Part shown: positions 1 through 5,294 of the stretch, in pieces
Layout of the letters: every line of letters starts with the position of its first letter
Numbering within the stretch: the stretch's first letter is position 1
Origin: Candidatus Cloacimonadota bacterium
Lineage (GTDB): Bacteria; Cloacimonadota; Cloacimonadia; Cloacimonadales; JAFGVF01
NCBI GenBank assembly: GCA_016938155.1
Contig: JAFGVF010000415.1
Location: forward strand, 1-5,294
DNA length: 5,294 bases
Direction of reading: 5' to 3'
The notes under the pieces: generated by a model
What the model was told of the DNA's origin: nothing
Database searches by the model: none
What the model saw: only the letters and a program-made list of their open reading frames with translations
Position numbers and translations under genes: made by a program

Positions 1-674
1 TAAGTATTAATAAGGAAAGTGAAGTAAACCGACTAATTGAAACTAATATTGATTCCTATTTAGAAGCATTAATGCACGGGAAAAGAAAAGAATGCCAAGA
101 CCTTGTAATGAAGCTGAAAGCAATTGATGTATCAATAGAAGAATTGTATGAAAAGCTTTTTAAAAGAACCCTCTATCTTGTCGGTAAGCTGTGGGAGGAT
201 AATCAAATATCAGTTGCTACAGAGCACATTGCAACTGCCATTACAGAAGGTTTGATGAATATCATTTATGCTGATGTAATCCCTCAGGAAGAAACGAATT
301 TTAAGGTAATTGTCTGTCCAGCTGAGGGCGAACAGCATCAAGTCGGTGCGAAAATGGTATCGGATATTTTTGAGTTAAGTGGTTGGAATTGCCACTTTGT
401 AGGCTGGGGTACTCCGACATCAGAGCTTTTAAAACTAATACAAGAAGTAAACCCGGATGTTTTGGCTATATCTTTGAGTGTTTACATGAATATGTACAAT
501 ACTGTAACCATGATTGAGACAATTAGAAGCAAGTTCCCTGATTTATTTATCCTTTTAGGAGGACAGGCATTTGCTCATGGTACTATTCCGAAGAGTAAAG
601 ATTTAAAGAACTACCGGATTGCCTTAAATCTTTCTGAGCTTGAAGTTTTCATCAACAACTGGAGGAAGAAATGA
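1..674 (+). CDS. Cobalamin (B12)-binding sensor protein, CarH-like W-X9-EH type, 5'-partial
   Basis: The frame is open from base 3 with no stop. The codons before the ATG at 72 encode plausible helix sequence (NRLIETNIDSYLEAL), and that ATG has no good ribosome site, so the true start lies left of the window. Numbering from ATG 72, residues about 1-70 form the helical cap: W41, nine residues, then E51-H52. This W-X9-EH signature is the one that in CarH/LitR photoreceptors packs against the adenosyl group of adenosylcobalamin. Residues about 77-197 are the Rossmann-like B12 fold: E87-x-H89-x-x-G92 (H89 the expected lower cobalt ligand, with Glu replacing the usual Asp), S134-x-S136, and G163-G164-Q-A-F. 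There is no catalytic methyltransferase domain, so a sensory role is inferred. The residue after W41 is Glu; in Thermus CarH it is His132, the second ligand after light exposure. An N-terminal MerR or other domain outside the window cannot be excluded. It overlaps the next gene by ATGA. Confidence 0.9.
   Translation, partial: SINKESEVNRLIETNIDSYLEALMHGKRKECQDLVMKLKAIDVSIEELYEKLFKRTLYLVGKLWEDNQISVATEHIATAITEGLMNIIYADVIPQEETNFKVIVCPAEGEQHQVGAKMVSDIFELSGWNCHFVGWGTPTSELLKLIQEVNPDVLAISLSVYMNMYNTVTMIETIRSKFPDLFILLGGQAFAHGTIPKSKDLKNYRIALNLSELEVFINNWRKK
661..666 (+). promoter_or_regulatory. Shine-Dalgarno for the 671 gene
   Basis: GGAGGA lies four bases before the ATG at 671, inside the last codons of the B12-binding gene. 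With the ATGA overlap it fixes the start of the second gene and points to translational coupling. Confidence 0.75.
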
Positions 675-1072
675 CGCTGGAACAAGAAGCCCGTAATATC
701 AAGGCAGCATCTCCTGAAACCATTGCAGAATTAATCGCCATTAGAGAAGAGGCAGTTTCAGAAATGAATAAATATATCCTTGAAAGCCCGGATAGAAGTC
801 TTTTTGGGGATAATGAAGAAGCAGTAAGACATAATCACAATAATCATTATAACTTTGTTATCTCTTATATTTCAACACCTGATTACAATATTCTCAAAGA
901 TACTGTTGAGTGGGTCTTTAGATCGTATCAGGCTCATGGCTTTTCTTTAGATTATTTTAAGGAAGCGATGGAGATGTGGAAAATTATATTTAAAAGAAAA
1001 CTTTCATCGCAGGCTTATAAGGAAATTGAACCATTATACAATTGGTTTCTTCATTATATTGAGAAGGTATAA
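671..1072 (+). CDS. Small helical protein of unknown function in B12-sensor operon
   Basis: I do not recognise a named family. The 133-residue product has no signal peptide or membrane segment and its residue pattern is almost entirely helical. Visible landmarks are a His/Asn-rich stretch H54-N-H-N-N-H59 followed by YNFVISYI, and then TVEWVFRSYQAHGFSLDYF (residues 78-96) and a Trp/Tyr-rich C-terminus. The general pattern (a His-containing helix, then a ..VEWVFRSY..HGF..DYF.. helix pair) resembles helical domains found next to or fused to stand-alone B12-binding domains, and is loosely like RsbR-type N-terminal helical sensor domains; this is from memory of residue patterns only. The start is well supported by GGAGGA at 661 and by the ATGA overlap. 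Its position between the B12 protein and the kinase, 5 bases before the latter, suggests an adaptor that passes the B12 protein's state to the kinase, which is inference. Confidence 0.8.
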   Translation: MTLEQEARNIKAASPETIAELIAIREEAVSEMNKYILESPDRSLFGDNEEAVRHNHNNHYNFVISYISTPDYNILKDTVEWVFRSYQAHGFSLDYFKEAMEMWKIIFKRKLSSQAYKEIEPLYNWFLHYIEKV

Positions 1073-1077
1073 AACCA

Positions 1078-2211
1078 ATGATTGAGAGATTCTTAGATAA
1101 GTCGATCTTAGAGACGATTCTCAACGAAAGCTCTGTTACTAACATTGGAGTAATAAGTCTATCCGGTGAATTGCTATATCTGAATAAGGGTATGGTCAGG
1201 ATAATAAACTGTAACAATCATTCCTCATGTATTATTAATCCCTCTTTTGAAGAGTTTAAGAAAAAATCTGAAGATGTTGAAGATGGTTTAATTTATACCG
1301 GTTTGATTACAATTGGTAATCCGCATAAAAACAACCAGAGCTATCAGTCAAAAGTATATAAAGCTGGTGATTCGTTGATTTTCGTTGCTGAATACATAGT
1401 AGATGAGTTAATCTCCTTTGCTAATCAAATCAGCGATATTAATCGTGAAGTGACCAATCTTCAGCGGAACTTGATTAAAGAAAAGAAAGAGCTTAATAAA
1501 GCCATGCATATATTAGAAAAACTCAATCAAGAGAAGAACGAATTACTTGGGATAGCAGCTCATGATTTGAGAAATCCTATTGGTGCGATAAAATCATTCA
1601 GTGAGTTAATTCTGGAGGATAAGGATTATACTGTTGCTGATGATTTGAAAGACATCATAAAAATGATCCATAAGTCAAGTGATTATATGCTTTACCTCAT
1701 TACCAATCTTCTCGATATCTCTACTATCGAAGCTGGGAAATTAACTCTTAGCATTAAAGAATGGGATTATTTGGAATTAGTCAGAGAATCTTTCAATATA
1801 AATCGTCATTATGCTAGCACAAAGAAGATTAAACTCTTTCTTGATATTACCAATGAAAGTCTCCTGATTAAAATTGACCATAATAAAATCATGCAAGTTC
1901 TTAATAATCTTATAGGAAATGCCATCAAGTATTCTCCTGAAAATACTGAAGTAATCGTAAGAATCTCTGAAACTTCGAATAGTATCAAAACAGAGATTGT
2001 TGACCAGGGGGTTGGAATTGCCGGAAATGAGCTTAATCTGCTATTCAAGGTCTTTTCCAAGACTTCTTCAAAACCTACCGGTAATGAAGTAAGTACCGGT
2101 CTTGGATTGGCAATATCCAAGCGGATAATTGAAGGTCATGATGGTACAATCGGAGTTGAAAGCAAGATAGGTGAAGGTTCCACTTTCTGGTTTATCCTCC
2201 CCTCCAACTAA
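1078..2211 (+). CDS. Soluble PAS-like sensor histidine kinase
   Basis: A 377-residue cytoplasmic kinase with no transmembrane segment. Residues about 15-108 look like a divergent PAS-type fold (NIGVISLSGELLYLNKGM near the start). Residues about 110-158 are a charged coiled coil (INREVTNLQRNLIKEKKELN). The HisKA H-box is A161-H162-D-L-R-N-P, with H162 the phosphorylated histidine. The HATPase domain has the N-box around N277-N281 (NNLIGNAIKYSP), G1 D309-Q-G-V-G-I, F-box FKVF (323-326) and G2 G341-L-G-L-A-I. All catalytic motifs are intact. The gene starts five bases after the preceding stop, with GAGAAGG at 1061-1067 as a possible ribosome site, and ends with the double stop TAA TAG. As it lacks a receiver domain and no regulator gene is in view, its phosphorylation target lies elsewhere. 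Its cytoplasmic location fits an input from the soluble B12 protein two genes upstream (inference). Confidence 0.95.
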   Translation: MIERFLDKSILETILNESSVTNIGVISLSGELLYLNKGMVRIINCNNHSSCIINPSFEEFKKKSEDVEDGLIYTGLITIGNPHKNNQSYQSKVYKAGDSLIFVAEYIVDELISFANQISDINREVTNLQRNLIKEKKELNKAMHILEKLNQEKNELLGIAAHDLRNPIGAIKSFSELILEDKDYTVADDLKDIIKMIHKSSDYMLYLITNLLDISTIEAGKLTLSIKEWDYLELVRESFNINRHYASTKKIKLFLDITNESLLIKIDHNKIMQVLNNLIGNAIKYSPENTEVIVRISETSNSIKTEIVDQGVGIAGNELNLLFKVFSKTSSKPTGNEVSTGLGLAISKRIIEGHDGTIGVESKIGEGSTFWFILPSN

Positions 2212-2214
2212 TAG

Positions 2215-2262
2215 TATAATTCCTCAAATATCTTGACTCAGTAAATCAAGATTCAATCTTGA
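2215..2262 (+). promoter_or_regulatory. TATAAT hexamer and alternating inverted motifs before ABC gene
   Basis: TATAAT at 2215-2220 matches a -10 box; 17 bases upstream only TTATCC (2192-2197) is available as a weak -35. Downstream lie three alternating copies of one motif: ATCTTGA (2230-2236), TCAAGATT (2246-2253) and AATCTTGA (2255-2262). Copies 2 and 3 make a perfect 8-bp palindrome about one central C. Copies 1 and 2 can pair as a 7-bp stem with a 9-base loop. The middle copy can pair with only one partner at a time. The block ends five bases before the ATG at 2268, so it could be a dimer-binding operator or an RNA switch over the start. The sequence is clear; the function is inferred. 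Confidence 0.4.
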
Positions 2263-2267
2263 AGACT

Positions 2268-3614
2268 ATGTCAAACCAGATTTATCGAATCAAGGATTTC
2301 TCCTTTCGCTATCCTTTCCAACAGAATGGAATCCGTTGGAACGGGGAGTTCTCTATAAATGAGCAAGATTTCATTCTTTTGAGAGGGAACTCAGGTTCAG
2401 GAAAATCAACTCTGCTTTATACACTAAAAGGTCTGATTCCTGAGCATATCAATGGAATTCTTGAGGGGATACTCGAGTTTCGGGGACATGATATCCGAAG
2501 CTTATCTGCTCGGGATAAGATGAAATCGGGATTGCTGTTTCAGAATCCTGTTTCCCAGATGATTCAGCGGGATGTAAGGCAGGAATTGGCATTCGGATTG
2601 GAGAATCTTAATTTTATATCGGCGGATATAGACCATAAAATAAACAAAGTATTATCCGATTTCGGGATGCAAGAGCTTCTATATAGACCACTTATCTACC
2701 TCTCAGGAGGTGAGATGCAGAAGGTTGCATTACTCTCCATTCTTCTCACTGAACCGGAGATTGTTCTCTTAGATGAACCTACTGCATTTTTAGACCCTAA
2801 GTCAGCTTCAGAACTTCTCAATGTCCTCAGTAAGTTTTTGGATGAACGAACGGCTGTGATTGTAGAGCATAATCTCAGCTATCTGAAGTCGCATCTTTCC
2901 CGTTCCATTGAGATTGATAAGGAAGGTAACTTCTTCGAACTGCAGCTCAGCGAGATTGATTGGGAACCCGAATTACCTGCATTGGAAAGAAGTTCCGGTG
3001 GAAAAGAGGTTCTTCATTTAGATAAATTGTGCTATTCCTACCCGGGTAAAGAGATTTTCAAGGATGTCGATTTCTCCATGAACGAGGGGCAGATTATCTC
3101 CATAACAGGAGAAAACGGAATCGGAAAGAGTACCCTATTGAAGCTAATCTCGGGAGTAATCCGTGATTATTCCGGGTCAATCCTGCTCAAAGGGAAAGAA
3201 GTGCGGAGATACAAGCGGGATGAGTTGTTCAGCCATATCGGTCTCCTCTTCCAGAACCCCGAGAATCATTTCATTTTTCAGACAGTGGAAGAGGAAATTG
3301 GTTATCAGCAAGAGTATCTTAAATCAATCGGGCTAACCGGACATGAGACTCAGAATCCCTACACCCTCTCGGAAGGTGAAAAACGAAGGCTCTCTCTTGC
3401 CATTGTCCAATCAATGAACCGACAGATTCTACTACTCGATGAGCCAACTTTCGGACAAGACCTGGAAAACAAAGTAAAGCTGATAAAGATGATTTCCGAA
3501 ATTAGAAAGTCCGGGAAATCCATCCTGATTGTCAGCCATGACCTCCCATTTGTACAGGCGATTTCGGATGAAATCTACACTCTGACAAAGCAGGGATTTA
3601 GTCGGTTTGATTAA
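2268..3614 (+). CDS. ECF transporter ATPase, fused double-domain (EcfA1-EcfA2/CbiO-like)
   Basis: Two ABC ATPase domains in one chain, as in YkoD-type energy-coupling modules, which use ATP to drive vitamin or metal uptake together with an EcfT membrane subunit and a substrate-binding S subunit. Numbered from the TTG at 2259: domain 1 has Walker A G43-N-S-G-S-G-K-S-T51, Q-loop LLFQNP (Q95), signature LSGGE 148-152, Walker B IVLLDEPT 168-175 and switch H204. Domain 2 has Walker A G284-E-N-G-I-G-K-S-T292, Q-loop LLFQNP (Q332), signature LSEGE 370-374, Walker B ILLLDEPT 390-397 and switch H427. Both sites look catalytic; the second signature has Glu in place of the first Gly. FQNP Q-loops and TVEEEIGY are typical of the CbiO/EcfA group. 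I prefer ATG 2268 (448 residues), because TTG 2259 sits inside a palindrome. Neither start has a strong ribosome site. No EcfT or S component is present, so the substrate is unknown; cobalamin or cobalt would suit the upstream genes but nothing in the protein shows it. Confidence 0.92.
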   Translation: MSNQIYRIKDFSFRYPFQQNGIRWNGEFSINEQDFILLRGNSGSGKSTLLYTLKGLIPEHINGILEGILEFRGHDIRSLSARDKMKSGLLFQNPVSQMIQRDVRQELAFGLENLNFISADIDHKINKVLSDFGMQELLYRPLIYLSGGEMQKVALLSILLTEPEIVLLDEPTAFLDPKSASELLNVLSKFLDERTAVIVEHNLSYLKSHLSRSIEIDKEGNFFELQLSEIDWEPELPALERSSGGKEVLHLDKLCYSYPGKEIFKDVDFSMNEGQIISITGENGIGKSTLLKLISGVIRDYSGSILLKGKEVRRYKRDELFSHIGLLFQNPENHFIFQTVEEEIGYQQEYLKSIGLTGHETQNPYTLSEGEKRRLSLAIVQSMNRQILLLDEPTFGQDLENKVKLIKMISEIRKSGKSILIVSHDLPFVQAISDEIYTLTKQGFSRFD

Positions 3615-3683
3615 AAGAAAACATTATAATTCCCAATAAGCAGTTGAAAACGGTCTAGATACTTCTATTAATGCTTCACAATA

Positions 3684-3723
3684 CCTTATGGACTCTTAAT
3701 AGACACCTTATGCTCTCCTTATG
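3684..3723. repeat. CCTTATG repeats in 11-bp register
   Basis: CCTTATG occurs exactly at 3684, 3706 and 3717, at spacings of 22 and 11 bases. The skipped slot at 3695 holds CTTAATA, a partial match (4 of 7). This puts the copies on one face of the helix, as in an array of protein-binding sites, but three short copies in AT-rich DNA could be coincidence. Confidence 0.45.
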
Positions 3724-3901
3724 AAATCATTAAGTAAGTACTCGGAAATCATATCCCTTTCACATTATAAAAAAACGATATTGTATAAGGGAATTAAATG
3801 GGAATGGGAGCAAAAGGAAAGTATCAATGTACCCGGTTTAAAAAAAACTGCCTTAACGCCTCTATTTATCGTGCTTAAACCCATTTTCCTGTTGCGTTGC
3901 T

Positions 3902-3923
3902 CCTGCGGGTCACCTGCGGCTCA
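3902..3923. repeat. 11-bp tandem repeat in GC-rich patch
   Basis: CCTGCGGGTCA (3902-3912) is followed directly by CCTGCGGCTCA (3913-3923), with one mismatch. The pair sits in a short GC-rich patch unlike the surrounding sequence. GTTGC also repeats just upstream (3891, 3896). Confidence 0.7.
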
Positions 3924-4004
3924 CATGGGCAAAGGCGTAAGAGAGACGGAAGATATGCGGATGTAAATCGGAAAAGAACCGAATGAGGATGATTAAGTAA
4001 AGAA

Positions 4005-4026
4005 AAGGGAGTCCGAAGACTCCCTT
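4005..4026 (-). terminator. Rho-independent terminator of the LVIVD protein gene (cUUCGg loop)
   Basis: A perfect 9-bp stem, AAGGGAGTC with GACTCCCTT, encloses four bases. Read on the minus strand the loop is TTCG closed by C-G, the extra-stable cUUCGg tetraloop, and the stem is followed by TTTCTTT and more T-rich sequence. The stem begins 21 bases after the TAG stop of the minus-strand gene. On the plus strand the loop is CGAA and the following tract is only broken T runs, so termination from the ABC side would be weaker. Confidence 0.9.
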
Positions 4027-4047
4027 GATAAGATATTATTATTTTTG

Positions 4048-5294
4048 CTATTTCAGCAGAAGCATTTTATGTGTTTCCTGCTTGTTATCGGTTGATATTC
4101 GCGATAAATACAAACCTGAGGCAACCACCTTACCCTTTTCATCCTTCCCGTCCCAGATGATAGACTGACTTCCCTCTGCTTGTCGTTCCTTAACCAGCTC
4201 ACGAACCAACTGACCTCGAAGATTATATATTTTCAAGCTAACATTCTGATTTGTCGGCAGGGTATATGAGATTGTTGTCTCAGGATTGAAGGGATTGGGA
4301 TAATTGCTTATAAATAATTGGGGTTGATTTTCGAAAACTTCTTCATTACTTGGGGTGATAGTATCTAATTGGAGGATACTGACTCCATTAATTCCATTTA
4401 CAGTGAACAACATATCATCAACAATATCCATTCCATAGGTCGGGAGATTCCATTCATAGGTGGTTATCAATATTGGCTGCAAGGGCTCGCTGATGTCATA
4501 AATACTTATCTCGTTCCATGCATTATCGGCAACATACAAGTTATTTTGTTTGACATAGCATACACGAATTAAAGAAGAAGGGCGATTTAGGATGTTTCCC
4601 CCCAGCGTGCAATTTGCAGGGTCACTGACATCGACAATATTAATACCGTGATAACCAGTAGCTACAAAGCATACTAAACCTCTTCTGGCAACATTATACG
4701 GATATCCGGGAATACTTTGAAAACTGGTTAGTTGTGGAGATTGAGGATTCCATACATTTATGATATATAAACCCCAACCAGCAGCACAAGTCAAATAAGC
4801 AGTATTACCTGAAACAACAACATCAGTTGGATTTCCTACTTGTGTATAGTTACTGAGTTGCTGTGGTGATTGTGGATTAGATACATCAATAATGAATAGA
4901 CCATTGCCGTATGATGTCAGATATACAGTACTTTCGGAATATGTTATAGAGTTAAATTCAGAAAAGGATTGGAATGTTCCGTATGGCTCTATGTTTAACA
5001 GATCAGAAATATTTAAAATTAACATCTCATGAAGTGTAGCTAAATATAGTAAACTGTCTGCAATCACAAAGTCAACAACCTCATCAGCAAAATCAAGAGA
5101 ATTTATTAATTGAGGACTTGCAGGATTAGATGTATCGAATACTTTCAATCCTTCATCATCGGCTACACAGGTAATATTATCTATTGTTTTCACAGTTTTT
5201 GTCGTCGCTGAATCTGCAAAATTACTAATCAAGGCACTGTTAACCGGATTACTGATATCAATTATCGAGAAACCAGAATATCTTCCTATTGGAA
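4048..5294 (-). CDS. Secreted LVIVD-repeat beta-propeller protein with C-terminal sorting domain, 5'-partial
   Basis: The frame stays open through base 5294. Upstream of the TTG at 5232 it encodes a further repeat (GFSIIDISNPVNSALI), so that TTG is internal and the gene is truncated by the window edge; signal peptide and N-terminus are not seen. Repeats of the form G-L-x-I-x-D-V-S-N-P begin, counted from 5232, near residues -13, 28, 70, 111, 154, 196, 241 and 283, that is every 41-45 residues. This is the LVIVD motif, thought to form beta-propeller blades. Residues about 309-394 are a separate C-terminal module beginning NYPNPFNPETTISYTLP, with LKIYNLRGQLVRELV and SGLYLSRI, and ending KMLLLK: the type-A secretion sorting (type IX-like) or FlgD-Ig-like tail of FCB-group exported proteins. 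The inferred role is an exported or surface-attached protein; ligand unknown. The stop is TAG, followed by a strong terminator. Cysteines (for example 22, 149, 188, 208, 225) are scattered with no obvious pairing pattern. Confidence 0.93.
   Translation of the reverse strand, partial: PIGRYSGFSIIDISNPVNSALISNFADSATTKTVKTIDNITCVADDEGLKVFDTSNPASPQLINSLDFADEVVDFVIADSLLYLATLHEMLILNISDLLNIEPYGTFQSFSEFNSITYSESTVYLTSYGNGLFIIDVSNPQSPQQLSNYTQVGNPTDVVVSGNTAYLTCAAGWGLYIINVWNPQSPQLTSFQSIPGYPYNVARRGLVCFVATGYHGINIVDVSDPANCTLGGNILNRPSSLIRVCYVKQNNLYVADNAWNEISIYDISEPLQPILITTYEWNLPTYGMDIVDDMLFTVNGINGVSILQLDTITPSNEEVFENQPQLFISNYPNPFNPETTISYTLPTNQNVSLKIYNLRGQLVRELVKERQAEGSQSIIWDGKDEKGKVVASGLYLSRISTDNKQETHKMLLLK

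Larger units (their letters stand above)
3615..4047. other. Intergenic region between convergent genes
   Basis: I see no convincing gene in these 433 bases. There is no clear terminator just after the ABC gene. An 81-codon frame at 3721-3966 lacks a ribosome site, is compositionally uneven and resembles no family I know. The stretch contains the CCTTATG repeats (3684-3723), a GC-rich patch (3891-3950, 37 of 60 bases G or C in an otherwise AT-rich window) with a tandem repeat, and the terminator at 4005-4026. Two nested pairings surround the GC patch: ACGCCT 3856-3861 with AGGCGT 3933-3938, and CCCAT 3880-3884 with ATGGG 3925-3929. They might mark a structured RNA or a dispersed repeat element, but they are too short to claim either. 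Confidence 0.6.

Noticed and set aside
990..1217. Minus-strand open frame opposite the 671 and 1078 genes
   Set aside because: Shadow of two well-supported plus-strand genes; no independent coding evidence.
1809..2120. Minus-strand open frame inside the kinase gene
   Set aside because: Lies opposite the conserved ATP-binding domain of the kinase, whose frame is clearly the coding one.
2233..2260. TTGACT at 2233-2238 as a -35 promoter box
   Set aside because: The bases at the expected -10 spacing (about 2256-2261, ATCTTG) do not resemble TATAAT, and the hexamer is part of the inverted motif.
2212..2267. Cobalamin riboswitch before the ATPase gene
   Set aside because: The gap is far too short and I see no B12-box-like sequence.
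3754..3792. TCCCTT/AAGGGA pairing as a terminator or RNA stem
   Set aside because: Only six pairs around a 27-base AT-rich loop and no T tract; too weak to call.
3721..3966. 81-codon plus-strand open frame as a gene
   Set aside because: No purine-rich ribosome site precedes the ATG (the upstream bases are pyrimidine-rich CTCTCCTT), composition jumps from Lys/Ile-rich to GC-rich halfway, the frame runs through repeats, and no family resemblance is seen.
4369..4572. Plus-strand open frame opposite the LVIVD gene
   Set aside because: Covered by clear LVIVD repeats on the minus strand; no ribosome site or family match.
5230..5232. TTG as the start of the LVIVD protein
   Set aside because: The frame continues upstream to the window edge with another recognisable repeat (GFSIIDISNP) in the correct 41-residue register.

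Overview
The window comes from an AT-rich bacterium. The best clue to its identity is the minus-strand gene at the right end. It encodes a secreted LVIVD-repeat protein with a C-terminal YPNPFNPETTISY-type sorting/FlgD-like domain ending in KMLLLK. Such tails are typical of the Fibrobacteres-Chlorobi-Bacteroidetes superphylum and its relatives (for example Cloacimonadota, Ignavibacteria, Marinimicrobia). I lean towards a Cloacimonadota-like genome, but this is an impression from protein style, not a search.

Left part (1-2211, plus strand): three tightly packed genes read as one operon. The first, cut by the window edge, is a cobalamin-binding sensor protein with a four-helix cap and a Rossmann-type B12 domain. 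It carries the W-X9-EH motif of CarH-type adenosylcobalamin photoreceptors and an E-x-H-x-x-G cobalt-ligand motif. It overlaps by ATGA with a 133-residue, probably all-helical protein of unknown function. Five bases after that gene comes a soluble histidine kinase with a PAS-like N-terminal region, a coiled coil and a complete HisKA/HATPase core. The likely reading is a B12-dependent, possibly light-responsive, signalling relay. No response regulator is visible in the window.

Middle (2212-3614, plus strand): a 56-base gap holds a TATAAT hexamer and three alternating copies of a 7-bp inverted motif that could form mutually exclusive hairpins. After it comes a fused double ATPase of the ECF (energy-coupling factor) transporter type. 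No transmembrane T or S component is present, so its substrate is unknown.

Right part (3615-5294): a gap of 433 bases separates convergent genes. It holds CCTTATG repeats in 11-bp register, a short GC-rich patch with an 11-bp tandem repeat, and a strong terminator with a cUUCGg loop serving the minus-strand gene. The LVIVD gene then runs off the right edge; its reading frame stays open to the last base, so it is 5'-truncated here.
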